Below the pieces are notes generated by a model. That model saw only the letters and a program-made list of their open reading frames with translations. It was not told the origin of the DNA and ran no database searches. From positions 868,001 to 932,000 of the forward strand of contig NZ_SOBN01000001.1 in the NCBI RefSeq assembly GCF_004365705.1: DNA of 64,000 nucleotides. The letters run 5' to 3'. This DNA comes from Streptomyces sp. 846.5. Lineage in GTDB: Bacteria > Actinomycetota > Actinomycetes > Streptomycetales > Streptomycetaceae. The translations under genes and the position numbers were made by a program. Below are positions 1 through 8,152 of the stretch, piece by piece. The number at the start of each line of letters is the position of its first letter. Position 1 is the first letter of the stretch.

Positions 1-786
1 TGCGAGCAGCGAGGCCCGCACGGTCGGGGTGATCCGGACCGGCCAGCTGTGCGAGCCGATCCGGGCCATCGCTGCGGAGAGCCTGGTCACCGCGTTGGCC
101 GGGTTGGGCTTGGAGCCGTGGCCCGCCGTTCCGCGCGCGATGAGCCGCAGCCAGCCGGTGCCGCGCTCCCCCGCCGCGACCGGGTAGAGCCGCTGTCCGG
201 CCGCGGTGTGCACGGTGTAGCCGCCGGATTCGCCGATCGCCTCGGTGCAGCCCTCGAAGAGGTCCGGGTGCTGCTTGACCAGCCAGTCCGCTCCTGCCTC
301 GGCGCTGTCCTCCTCGTCGGCGGTGAAGCAGAGCACGATGTCCCGGCGAGGGCCGCGCCCTTCGCGCCCCCAGGCGCGGGCGACGGCGAGCATCATCGCG
401 TCCATGCCCTTCATGTCCAGGGCGCCGCGTCCCCACACCACGCCGTCGCGGATCTCGCCGCTGAACGGGGGGACGGTCCAGTCGGCCGCCTCGGCCGGGA
501 CGACGTCCAGGTGGCCGTGGACCAGGAGCGCGGGCAGGCCCGGCTCGCTGCCGCGGATCCGGGTGACCACATTGGCCCGGCCCGGCGCGGACTCCAGTAC
601 CAGCGGCGAGAGCCCGGCCTCGGCGAGCCGTTCGGCCGCGTACTCGGCGGCGGGACGCTCGCGGCAGTCGCCGCCGCCCCGGTTGGTGGTGTCGATGCGG
701 ATCAGCTCGGAGGTGAAACGCACCGCCTCCTCGCCGCGTTGGGTCGAAGCAGCCGCGCCCGTGGATGTCGATGTCGTCGTCTCCAT
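1..786 (-). CDS. M20-family metallopeptidase (partial, C-terminus beyond the left edge)
   Basis: This is a zinc-dependent amidohydrolase of the M20/ArgE/DapE group, probably a cytoplasmic dipeptidase or deacylase; the exact substrate cannot be read. From an ATG at 786 the minus strand stays open for 262 codons to the window edge. Visible signatures are GHLDVV near residues 91-96 (metal ligands His92 and Asp94), GRGALDMKG further on (bridging Asp), the TADEED acidic pair, and GESGG. The ABC-F gene starts divergently 78 bases away. The family is normally 430-450 residues, so roughly 40 percent is missing. Confidence 0.9.
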   Translation of the reverse strand, partial: METTTSTSTGAAASTQRGEEAVRFTSELIRIDTTNRGGGDCRERPAAEYAAERLAEAGLSPLVLESAPGRANVVTRIRGSEPGLPALLVHGHLDVVPAEAADWTVPPFSGEIRDGVVWGRGALDMKGMDAMMLAVARAWGREGRGPRRDIVLCFTADEEDSAEAGADWLVKQHPDLFEGCTEAIGESGGYTVHTAAGQRLYPVAAGERGTGWLRLIARGTAGHGSKPNPANAVTRLSAAMARIGSHSWPVRITPTVRASLLA

Positions 787-863
787 GCGCAGATCATGCC
801 GCACCCGGTCAGATCCGGTCGCAATCGTTCAGTGCGCGTCGCCCCGATAGGATCAGCCCCCTG

Positions 864-2501
864 ATGACTGCCACCCTCGTCGCCAAAGACCTCACCGCCG
901 GGCACGGTGACCGTGTGCTCTTCTCCGACCTCGACCTGGTCGTCGCCCCCGGCGACGTGATCGGCCTGGTCGGCGTGAACGGAGCGGGCAAGTCCACGCT
1001 GCTCCGGCTGCTCGCCGGCCTGGACACGGCCGAGTCGGGCACACTCCGCCTCAGCCCGCCGACCGCGACCGTCGGCCACCTCCCGCAGGAGCCGGAACGG
1101 CGCCCCGGCGAGTCCGTCCGCGCCTTCCTCGGCCGCCGCACCGGCGTCACCGCCGCCCAGGCCGACCTGGACGCCGCCACCCAGGGCCTGGTGGACGAGA
1201 CCCCGGGCGCCGACGACGCCTATGCCACCGCGCTGGACCGCTGGCTGGACCTCGGCGGCGCGGACCTGGACGAGCGCGCCGAGGAGGTCGCCGCCGACCT
1301 GGGCCTGACCGTCGGCCTCGACCTGGCGATGACCGCCCTCTCCGGCGGCCAGGCCGCCCGGGCCGGACTGGCCTCGCTGCTGCTCAGCCGCTACGACGTG
1401 TTCCTGCTCGACGAGCCCACCAACGACCTGGACCTGGACGGGCTGGAGCGGCTGGAGTCCTTCGTCTCCGGGCTCCGCGCCGGCACCGTGCTGATCAGCC
1501 ACGACCGCGAGTTCCTGACCCGTACGGTCACCCGGGTGCTGGAACTCGACCTGGCCCAGCAGCAGGTCAACCACTTCGGCGGCGGCTACGCGTCCTACCT
1601 GGAGGAGCGCGAGCGGGCCCGCCGCCATGCCCGCGCCGAGTTCGAGGAGTACGCCGACACCGTCTCCTCGCTGGAGGCGCGTGCCCGTACCCAGCGCGCC
1701 TGGATGGAGAAGGGCGTCAAGAACGCCCGCCGCAAGGCCCCCGACAACGACAAGATCGGCAAGGCGTTCCGCACCGAGTCGACCGAGAAGCAGGCGGCCA
1801 AGGCCCGGCAGACGCAGCGGCTGATCGAGCGCCTGGACGTGGTCGACGAGCCGCGCAAGGAGTGGGAGCTGCGGATGGAGATCGCCGCGGCCCCGCGCTC
1901 GGGCGCGGTGGTGGCCACGCTGCGTCAGGCCCGGGTCCAGCGGGGCGACTTCGCGCTGGGCCCGGTGGACCTGCAGATCGACTGGGCCGACCGGGTCGCC
2001 GTCACCGGCGCCAACGGCTCGGGCAAGTCCACCCTGCTGGCCGCGCTGCTGGGACGGCTGCCGCTGGACTCCGGCCAGGCCTCGCTCGGCCCCGGGGTGG
2101 TGGTCGGCGAGGTCGACCAGGCACGGGGGCTGTTCCTCGGCGAGCAGCCGCTGCTGGAGGCCTTCGGCGCGGCCGTCCCCGATCTGCCGCCGGCCGAAGT
2201 CCGCACCCTGCTGGCCAAGTTCGGGCTGCGCGCCGCGCACGTGCTGCGCCCGGCGGCGACCCTCTCCCCCGGCGAGCGCACCCGGGCGGCGCTGGCGCTG
2301 CTGCAGGGCCGCGGGGTGAACCTGCTGGTCCTGGACGAGCCGACGAACCATCTGGACCTGGTCGCCATCGAGCAGTTGGAGTCGGCGCTCGCCTCCTACA
2401 CCGGCACCCTGCTGCTGGTGACGCACGACCGGCGGATGCTGGAGGCGGTCGAGACGACCCGGCGGATCGTGGTCGAGGCCGGGCGGGTCAGCGAGAGCTG
2501 A
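864..2501 (+). CDS. ABC-F family ATP-binding protein
   Basis: A soluble 545-residue protein with two tandem ABC nucleotide-binding domains and no membrane segment, which is the ABC-F layout. Such proteins act on the ribosome, in translation control or antibiotic protection. Walker A motifs are GVNGAGKST (residues 37-45) and GANGSGKST (near 382). Signature motifs are LSGGQ (near 159) and LSPGE (near 466), each followed by a LLDEPTND or VLDEPTNH Walker B. A basic, charged linker joins the halves. I chose ATG 864, where ABC homology begins, over an upstream in-frame ATG at 765 that would overlap the divergent peptidase. It resembles the Ettm/EttA-like housekeeping type more than a dedicated resistance protein, but this is not certain. 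Confidence 0.93.
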   Translation: MTATLVAKDLTAGHGDRVLFSDLDLVVAPGDVIGLVGVNGAGKSTLLRLLAGLDTAESGTLRLSPPTATVGHLPQEPERRPGESVRAFLGRRTGVTAAQADLDAATQGLVDETPGADDAYATALDRWLDLGGADLDERAEEVAADLGLTVGLDLAMTALSGGQAARAGLASLLLSRYDVFLLDEPTNDLDLDGLERLESFVSGLRAGTVLISHDREFLTRTVTRVLELDLAQQQVNHFGGGYASYLEERERARRHARAEFEEYADTVSSLEARARTQRAWMEKGVKNARRKAPDNDKIGKAFRTESTEKQAAKARQTQRLIERLDVVDEPRKEWELRMEIAAAPRSGAVVATLRQARVQRGDFALGPVDLQIDWADRVAVTGANGSGKSTLLAALLGRLPLDSGQASLGPGVVVGEVDQARGLFLGEQPLLEAFGAAVPDLPPAEVRTLLAKFGLRAAHVLRPAATLSPGERTRAALALLQGRGVNLLVLDEPTNHLDLVAIEQLESALASYTGTLLLVTHDRRMLEAVETTRRIVVEAGRVSES

Positions 2502-2526
2502 GCCGCCCGGCGGGATTGACGCTGTG

Positions 2527-3180
2527 TCAGCCCTGCTTGGGGGGCAGGTACTTGTAGCCGACCCGGCGCACCGTCACGATCCGCTGACGGTAGCCGGCCC
2601 CCAACTTGCGCCGCAGCCTGGCGATGTGGACATCCACGGTGCGGCCGTCACCGATGTGGCCGTAGCCCCAGACGACGGTGACCAGGTGGTCCCGGGTGTG
2701 CACCCGGTGCGGGTTGGCGGCGAGATGGGTGAGCAGCTCGAACTCCAGGTAGGTGAGCTCCAGCGGCTCGCCGTCGATGTGGGCGATCCGCCGGTCCGCG
2801 TCCAGGTGCAGCCCCGGGGCCGGCACCGGCTGCAGCGACACGGGAGCCGGCTCCGGCGCGAGGACGGGCGGCTGCGCTGACCGAAGCTGGGTGACCGGCG
2901 CGACCGGGGCGAGCGCGGCGGCCCGGACCGCGGCGGGCACCGACTCGGCCGGGACCAGGACGAGGTAGCCCACCATCGGTGTGTCACCGGCCGCGAGCCC
3001 CTCGATCCCGGGCAGGGTGGACAGCGCGGACAGCGCCTGCGGCCAGGGGGTGACCACGGCGCCCTCGGGGAGCCGGAACACGCCCCCGACCGGGGCGGCG
3101 GCAGCGGCAGCGACAGGGGCGGGGATCACCGAGGTGACCGTGCGGAGGTGTGGTGCGGCCAGTGGTGAGACGTTCGACAT
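2527..3180 (-). CDS. winged-helix DNA-binding regulator (OmpR/PhoB-type C-terminus)
   Basis: A 217-residue transcription factor with an OmpR/PhoB-type winged helix in its last 100 residues and no receiver domain. The C-terminal core has the expected order: LELTYLEFELL, the loop HTRDHLVTVVWG, recognition helix GRTVDVHIARLRRKL and the wing VRRVGYKY. The N-terminal half is Ala/Pro-rich and includes a MVGYLVLVPAESV segment that I recognise from streptomycete orphan winged-helix regulators. The ATG at 3180 is preceded by AAAGCGAG; an in-frame ATG at 3222 is possible. It converges on the ABC-F gene with 25 bases between the stops. The target genes are unknown. Confidence 0.85.
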   Translation of the reverse strand: MSNVSPLAAPHLRTVTSVIPAPVAAAAAAPVGGVFRLPEGAVVTPWPQALSALSTLPGIEGLAAGDTPMVGYLVLVPAESVPAAVRAAALAPVAPVTQLRSAQPPVLAPEPAPVSLQPVPAPGLHLDADRRIAHIDGEPLELTYLEFELLTHLAANPHRVHTRDHLVTVVWGYGHIGDGRTVDVHIARLRRKLGAGYRQRIVTVRRVGYKYLPPKQG

Positions 3181-3272
3181 GACAGGACTCGCTTTCGCGC
3201 AAGCAGGAAGGGACAGCGACATGGGCGGTCGTCTGCGCGCGATGGTTCGTCCGCGTACCAGGGGGGTGGGGT

Positions 3273-3443
3273 CTACAACCCCGGGCAGCAGCCCTGGATC
3301 TCGATGCGGACCTGCGCGCCGGTCGAACGGCGACAGGTCTCGTCGAAGTGGAACGGCTGCCTGGACGGCCAGAACGGTTCGAGGTCGAGGGCGTGACGCC
3401 TCGTCCCCCCGCTCCGGGCTGCGTCCTCTGCATACGGCTCCAT
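3273..3443 (-). CDS. candidate small Cys-containing peptide
   Basis: A 56-codon frame lies between the winged-helix gene and the divergent efflux pump. About 87 percent of its third positions are G or C, as expected for real coding DNA here. The product is acidic and aromatic in its N-terminal half and ends RIEIQGCCPGL, with Cys37, Cys52 and Cys53. There is no good Shine-Dalgarno; an in-frame ATG three codons upstream is an alternative start. It lies 92 bases upstream of the regulator and on the same strand, so it could be a leader peptide or a modified-peptide precursor. I do not recognise the family, and no modifying enzyme is adjacent. Confidence 0.4.
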   Translation of the reverse strand: MEPYAEDAARSGGTRRHALDLEPFWPSRQPFHFDETCRRSTGAQVRIEIQGCCPGL

Positions 3444-3532
3444 GGGGACCATTCAACCAGACGCCACGGCCGGCTGGACAGCACCTCCCGCACAGCTGCG
3501 CCGAAGCTCCCGCGCTCTCTTGACTTCCCTTC

Positions 3533-3553
3533 TTTCTGACGGTCTGTTAGAAA
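3533..3553. promoter_or_regulatory. palindromic operator candidate upstream of the efflux pump
   Basis: Arms TTTCTGAC and GTTAGAAA (7 of 8 pairs match) flank the 5-base centre GGTCT. A TTGACT hexamer sits just upstream at 3520-3525. The size and position, about 55 bases before the MFS start, suit a TetR-like repressor site, but no TetR gene is adjacent. Confidence 0.4.
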
Positions 3554-3608
3554 CTGCTGCGGACGACCATGAGGGGCCCTCCGCGACCAGCCGCCGAGGA
3601 GCCGTACC

Positions 3609-5237
3609 GTGACCCAAGCCCAGGTCCCCGACACCGCCTCACCAGACCCCGAACCAGCCGCCGCGCGCCTTGAAGGCGCCTCCCGCCTGCGCATCTTCGC
3701 CGTCATCGGCGTCGTCGTGCTCTTCGCCGAGATAGCCGCGCTGCAGTACACGATGGTCGCCTCGGCCGCCCGCGACATCGCGCCGACCTTCCCGGGGGTG
3801 GGGGCCAACATCAGCTGGATGGTGATCATCTTCGGCCTGGTGGGCGGAGCGACCACCCCGATCTTCGGCAAGATGTCCGACCTGTGGGGCAAGCGCCGGA
3901 TGATGCTGATCTCCGGCGCCTCCTTCGCCGTCGGCACCCTGATCTGCGCCCTCACCTCCTCCTGGGCGCTGTTCCTGGTCGGCCGGGCGCTGGAGGCGGT
4001 CGCCATCAGCGCGCCCACCGTGGCGTACGGGCTGTTCCGCGACATCCTGCCGCGCCGCTACATCCCGGCCTCGATCGGCGTGATCGCCACCGGACTGGGG
4101 ATGTCCGCGCTGGTCGCGCCCCTGCTGGGCGGCTGGCTGCTGGACAACTACTCCTGGCGCTCGCTGTTCTGGTTCCTCCTGATCTTCGTCGCCGTGGTCG
4201 TCCCGCTGCTGGTGCTGGTCGTCCCGGAGACGCCGCTCCGTACCGACCAGCGGCTCGACCTGGGCGGCGCGGTGCTGCTCGCGGTCGGCGTCGGCCTGGT
4301 GCTGCTGTACCTGTCCAACGGGGCGACCTGGGGCTGGGGCCGTCCGACCGCCTGGGGCTGGCTGGCCGGCGGCGTCGCCCTGCTGCTCGCCTTCGTCGCG
4401 GTGGAGAAGCGCAGCGCCCAGCCGATCATGGACCTGAAGCTGCTGTTCTCCCCGAAGGTCAGCATGGTGCTGCTGGCCGCCCTGCTGGGCAGCATGGTCG
4501 TCGGCATCCAGGGCTACTCGATCCCCTACATGCTGCAGACCCCGCACAAGGCACAGCTCACCCAGGAGATCACCGCCCAGGTGGTCGCCGCCTCGCACGG
4601 ACAGCTCACCCCGGCCCTGGTCCCGCTGGTCCACATCAGCTTCAACGGGCTGATGGCCTACGGCCTGGGCGCCACCCTGCTCGGTTACGGGCTGCACTCG
4701 GCGGTCTTCTCCGGCGGCACCGGCATGCTGGCCGGCGGCGGAGCCGGCGAGTGGGCGCGCAAGGTCGGGCCACGCTATCCGCTGATCCTGGCCATGGCGA
4801 CGTTCACCCTGTCCTGCCTGCTCTACGCCTTCTTCTCGCACTCGGCCTGGCAGTACGCGGTGATCGCGGTGGTGTTCGGGCTCGGCTTCGGCTCCTTCTA
4901 CGCCGCCGCGCCCAACCTGATCGTCGAGGCCGTCCCGGCCCGGCAGCAGGGCATCAGCGCCGGCATGCTGGGCGTGGTCAACAGTCTGGCCACCTCCGTG
5001 GGCACGGCCGTCCTGACTGCGTTCCTCGCCGCCAACCCGGCGAAGTTCAAGGTCACCATCCCCGGTGTGCCCGCCTCCCTGACCGGCGGGTTCAACACCA
5101 TTCCTCAGCTCTACACCGACAACGGCTACCGTGACGGCCTGCTCTTCGCGGCCGGCGCCGGAGTGGTCGGCCTGGTGGTGGCCGTCCTCATGCGGCACGG
5201 ACGCCGTCCCGCCACCGGCGGCGAGGCCAGCGGCTGA
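3609..5237 (+). CDS. MFS drug-efflux transporter (DHA2 / 14-TM type)
   Basis: A 542-residue major facilitator protein. I count about 14 hydrophobic helices, which fits the DHA2 (EmrB/QacA-like) drug:proton antiporters. Between helices 2 and 3 is GKMSDLWGKRRM, the MFS motif A, and an ISAPTVAYGLF-like stretch lies in helix 4. The cytoplasmic N-terminus is Pro/Ala/Glu-rich. GTG 3609 is chosen because of the GAGGAG eight bases upstream and the absence of coding signal before it. A palindrome at 3533-3553 suggests a repressed promoter. The substrate is unknown; antiseptics or an endogenous metabolite are both possible. Confidence 0.9.
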   Translation: MTQAQVPDTASPDPEPAAARLEGASRLRIFAVIGVVVLFAEIAALQYTMVASAARDIAPTFPGVGANISWMVIIFGLVGGATTPIFGKMSDLWGKRRMMLISGASFAVGTLICALTSSWALFLVGRALEAVAISAPTVAYGLFRDILPRRYIPASIGVIATGLGMSALVAPLLGGWLLDNYSWRSLFWFLLIFVAVVVPLLVLVVPETPLRTDQRLDLGGAVLLAVGVGLVLLYLSNGATWGWGRPTAWGWLAGGVALLLAFVAVEKRSAQPIMDLKLLFSPKVSMVLLAALLGSMVVGIQGYSIPYMLQTPHKAQLTQEITAQVVAASHGQLTPALVPLVHISFNGLMAYGLGATLLGYGLHSAVFSGGTGMLAGGGAGEWARKVGPRYPLILAMATFTLSCLLYAFFSHSAWQYAVIAVVFGLGFGSFYAAAPNLIVEAVPARQQGISAGMLGVVNSLATSVGTAVLTAFLAANPAKFKVTIPGVPASLTGGFNTIPQLYTDNGYRDGLLFAAGAGVVGLVVAVLMRHGRRPATGGEASG

Positions 5238-5259
5238 CCCGGATCCGCCCGCCGGACCG

Positions 5260-5538
5260 TCAGCCGACCTTGATCAGACTGCCCTGCGGGTCTATCCGGT
5301 CCGCACTGTCGTCGTCGAACCACCGCCCGCCGGTGGCGAGGTACCGGAACCGGTGCTCCCCCGGCGGGAAGGTCAGCGTGACCGTCCTGGTTCCGTTGCG
5401 GCGACGGACCAGCTCGGCCGCGCCGGGCTGCCATCCGTTGAAGTCTCCGACCACACTCACCGTCCCGTCCGGCTCCTCCGAGCCCAACCGGAACGTCACC
5501 CTGGTCCGTCCACCGAACAGACGGGTACGTGTCAACAA
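5260..5538 (-). CDS. isoamylase early-set / AMPK-CBM-like small protein
   Basis: A 92-residue single-domain protein of the immunoglobulin-like E-set/CBM48 type. It contains the expected core VTFRLG, VSVVGDFNGWQPG, then a strand pair TVTLTFPPGEHRFRYLA and WFDDDSADR. These domains bind alpha-glucans such as glycogen when attached to enzymes; free-standing copies in actinomycetes have no settled role. It begins at a TTG with GGGAG nine bases upstream; another TTG follows immediately. It converges on the efflux-pump gene, with 22 bases between the ends. Confidence 0.8.
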   Translation of the reverse strand: MLTRTRLFGGRTRVTFRLGSEEPDGTVSVVGDFNGWQPGAAELVRRRNGTRTVTLTFPPGEHRFRYLATGGRWFDDDSADRIDPQGSLIKVG

Positions 5539-5739
5539 CTCCGCTCACTCCCTTCTTGATGCCGCCCGCGCCCCGGCAGTCGGACCCCGCCGGGGCGTCA
5601 GACGACAGCATGGCCGAAAGCCCGCCCGGGACGGAAGGGCCGCCTGGGGCCTGGCACACGATTGACAGCTAATCAGATTCGCCTGGACAAGTCCCGTCGC
5701 CGCCCGGGGTGACACCATGGCCGACCGGCCCCGACGCGT

Positions 5740-5755
5740 ATTACTCTTCGGTAAT
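5740..5755. promoter_or_regulatory. short inverted repeat overlapping a start codon
   Basis: ATTAC and GTAAT arms surround TCTTCG and run into the ATG of the thioesterase gene at 5754. The spacing is like a small dimeric repressor site. It partly resembles the TTACCGCTCGGTAA palindrome at 63001. Confidence 0.3.
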
Positions 5756-6563
5756 GACCACCGCTGACGCCTTCTACCTCCCCGGCGCGGAGGGACGGTT
5801 CACCCCGACCGCGCTGACCCGCGGCCCCTGGAGCCCCGACGCCCAGCACGCGGGCCCGCCCGCCGCCCTGCTGGGACGCGCAGCGGAGCGGTTCGCCGCC
5901 GAGCATCGGCCGGGCGCCAGGGTGGTCCGGATGACCTTCGAGATCCTGCGCCCGGCCCCCCTCGCGGAGGTTGCGGTGGCGGTCCGCGCTGCCGAGTCGG
6001 GCCGCAGCGTCGGACGGGTCGAGGCCGAGCTCCGCCTCGCCGACGGCCGGGTGGCCATGCGCGCCACCGCCCTGCTGATGCGCGCCGAGGAGGGCTCGGC
6101 CCCCGGGGTCGACCAGCCGCTCCCCTGCCCGGGTCCGCAGGAGGCCCCGCAGAGCACCTTCCCGGTCCCCTGGGACGAGGGGTACCACACCGCCGTGGAG
6201 TTCCGGTTCGTCGCCGGCGTCTTCACCGAGCGCGGCCCGGCCACCTGCTGGTTCCGTCCCCGCTTCCCGCTGGTGGCGGACGAGTCCACCTCCGGCCTGT
6301 GCCGCACCCTGATCGCCGCCGACTCCGGCAACGGCATCTCCGGCGAGCTCGACATCACCAGGTACCGCTACACCAACGCGGACCTGACGGTGCATCTGCG
6401 CCGCCCGCCGGTCGGCGACTGGGTCGGCCTCAGCTCCCGCACCACAGTCGACCCGGCCGGCATCGGGCTGGCGGACAGCCTCCTGCTGGACGAGAAGTCC
6501 ACCATCGGCCGCGCCGCCCAGACCCTCTTCGTGACCCCTGCCCCTGCTACGACTCGACCATGA
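5754..6563 (+). CDS. thioesterase-family protein (double hotdog)
   Basis: A 269-residue predicted acyl-CoA thioesterase. The N-terminal half (LTRGPWSPDAQHAGPPAALL, then MTFEILRPAPLAEVAVAVR) is the typical start of the actinobacterial acyl-CoA thioesterase-like fold, and the second half repeats the hotdog pattern (GDWVGLSSRTTVDPAGIGLA). It probably hydrolyses acyl-CoA in the cytoplasm; the chain preference is unknown. The ATG at 5754 starts at the homologous MTTADAFYL; an ATG 15 codons upstream is less likely. Its 3' end overlaps the convergent multicopper oxidase gene by 17 bases. Confidence 0.8.
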   Translation: MTTADAFYLPGAEGRFTPTALTRGPWSPDAQHAGPPAALLGRAAERFAAEHRPGARVVRMTFEILRPAPLAEVAVAVRAAESGRSVGRVEAELRLADGRVAMRATALLMRAEEGSAPGVDQPLPCPGPQEAPQSTFPVPWDEGYHTAVEFRFVAGVFTERGPATCWFRPRFPLVADESTSGLCRTLIAADSGNGISGELDITRYRYTNADLTVHLRRPPVGDWVGLSSRTTVDPAGIGLADSLLLDEKSTIGRAAQTLFVTPAPATTRP

Positions 6564-8040
6564 GGCCGAGCATCATGCCCTCGTCCTCGTGCGGGGCTAT
6601 GTGGCAGTGCAGCATGTACATGTAGGTCGTGTCGGAGTAGTCGGTGAACTCCATGGCGATCTTCACCACCGAGCCGCCGGTGACCTCCACGATGTCCTTC
6701 CACCCCAGGTAGGCGCCGGTGGGGGCGGTGCCGTTGACGGAGACGATCTGGAACGGGACGTCGTGCAGGTGGAAGGAGTGCTCCAGCTGCGTGGTGTTGT
6801 TGATCGTCCAGATCTCCTTGGCGCCCACGGTGGTGGTGATCATGTTGGACGTCATCGCGGAGAGGGTGGTGCCGGCGACGCCGTTGATCTCCATGGTGGT
6901 GCCACTGGCCTGGAGGTTGATGGTGCGTGCGGTGAACGACGAGGTGTCGTAGCGGGTGATGGTGTTGAGCGCGGTCGGCAGGGTGACCGGGGTGTCGGTG
7001 GCGCTCGGGGTGATGGTCAGGAAGTCGTAGGTGCCGCTGCCGCCCTTGACCCAGCCGGTGGTGATCACGGCTTGCAGGGTGACGGCGGCGGTCAGCTCCA
7101 TGTAGACCTCGGCGCGCTCGCCGGCCACCAGGCGGATGGAGGTGACGTCCTCGGACGCGTTCAAGTAGCCCTGCTCGGTGGCGATCTGGGTCATCGTGCC
7201 GCCGTCGGTGCGGCTGACGGTGATGATGTCGGCGAGCGAGGCGTTGAGGAACCGCACCCGCGTCCGCTTCTTGGTGGCGGTGAAGGTGAGCGTGGTGGCG
7301 TCCACGTTGGTGCCGTTGCAGATCACCGGGAACTCCAGGCTGCTGCTGCTGCTGTTGTAGCCGGAGAGGTTGTACTTGATGTCGCCGCTGGAGTCCACGG
7401 CGAGGCACTGCAGGATGATCGGGATGTCGTCCACGCCGTAGTCGCTCGGCAGGTCGGCGCCGGCGGTGCTGGAGTCCGAAACGATGATCATGCCGGCCAG
7501 ACCCTTGGCGATCTGCTCGGCCGTGGTGCCGAGGGCGTGCGGGTGGTACCAGAGGGTCGCCGCCTGCTGGTTGACGGTGAACGCCGGCGACCAGGTGCTG
7601 CCGCTGGCGAAGGCGAGCTGGGGCCCGCCGTCGTACTTGGCCGGGACGTGCGCGCCGTGGAAGTGGACGGTGCTCTCCGCGCCGAGGTTGTTGGTGATGT
7701 CGAGCTGGACGGACTCCCCGTTGGTCCACTGCATGGTGGGGCCGAGGTAGGAGCCATTGAAGCCGTAGGTGCTGCTGCTGGTACTGGCGAGCACGTCGTG
7801 GGTCCCGGTCTCCATGTCCAGCGTGTAGACGGAGACGCCGTTGGTGACGGTGGGCGAGAGCAGCGTGGGGATGCTCAGCGCGGCGGTGGCGTTGGTGGAG
7901 GTGGTGGTCGCGGCGCCGGCGGGATTGGTGTCGTTCAGCGCCATCCCGAGGACGGTGCCGCCCGCGAGGGCGGCCCCTAAGCCGGCGGTGCGGCTGAAGA
8001 ACGTACGGCGGCTGACGGAGTGTTTGGGTGTGTTGGTCAT
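6547..8040 (-). CDS. Tat-exported multicopper oxidase
   Basis: A 497-residue copper oxidase secreted in folded form. Residues 1-45 are a Tat signal with SRRTFF at 10-15 and an Ala-rich core. All four copper-binding regions are present: HFH (126-128), WYHPH (164-168), HSFHLH in the last domain, and HCHIAPHEDEGMM with His478, His480, His484 and the axial Met489. The three-cupredoxin layout and the C-terminal HEDEGMM are like CotA/CueO/FtsP-type enzymes. Likely activities are phenol or metal (Mn, Cu) oxidation outside the membrane. The ATG at 8040 is chosen because the Tat signal starts there; an ATG 14 codons earlier lies in the promoter region. Confidence 0.92.
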   Translation of the reverse strand: MTNTPKHSVSRRTFFSRTAGLGAALAGGTVLGMALNDTNPAGAATTTSTNATAALSIPTLLSPTVTNGVSVYTLDMETGTHDVLASTSSSTYGFNGSYLGPTMQWTNGESVQLDITNNLGAESTVHFHGAHVPAKYDGGPQLAFASGSTWSPAFTVNQQAATLWYHPHALGTTAEQIAKGLAGMIIVSDSSTAGADLPSDYGVDDIPIILQCLAVDSSGDIKYNLSGYNSSSSSLEFPVICNGTNVDATTLTFTATKKRTRVRFLNASLADIITVSRTDGGTMTQIATEQGYLNASEDVTSIRLVAGERAEVYMELTAAVTLQAVITTGWVKGGSGTYDFLTITPSATDTPVTLPTALNTITRYDTSSFTARTINLQASGTTMEINGVAGTTLSAMTSNMITTTVGAKEIWTINNTTQLEHSFHLHDVPFQIVSVNGTAPTGAYLGWKDIVEVTGGSVVKIAMEFTDYSDTTYMYMLHCHIAPHEDEGMMLGLMVES

Positions 8041-8061
8041 GCCAAGTGATGGTTGGCACCG

Positions 8062-8107
8062 GACATGTTGACACCATGTCATATACCTGTCTGTGACATA
8101 AGTCTAA
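8062..8107 (-). promoter_or_regulatory. promoter and palindrome upstream of the multicopper oxidase
   Basis: Read on the minus strand, TTAGAC (8107-8102) and TATATG (8085-8080) are 16 bases apart and form a plausible sigma-70-like promoter. Immediately downstream is an inverted repeat GACATG-N7-CATGTC (8062-8080), well placed for a repressor. The regulator is not identified. Confidence 0.45.
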
Positions 8108-8152
8108 CGAAGTGTCAGGTGTAACCTCCTGATGCCGGTGAGGTTGTACTGC

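Noticed and set aside
702-2426. Long minus-strand open frame of 574 codons across the ABC-F gene
   Set aside because: Its composition is Gly/Gln/Arg-rich and domainless, as is typical of the antisense frame of a high-GC gene. The plus strand has two complete ABC domains.
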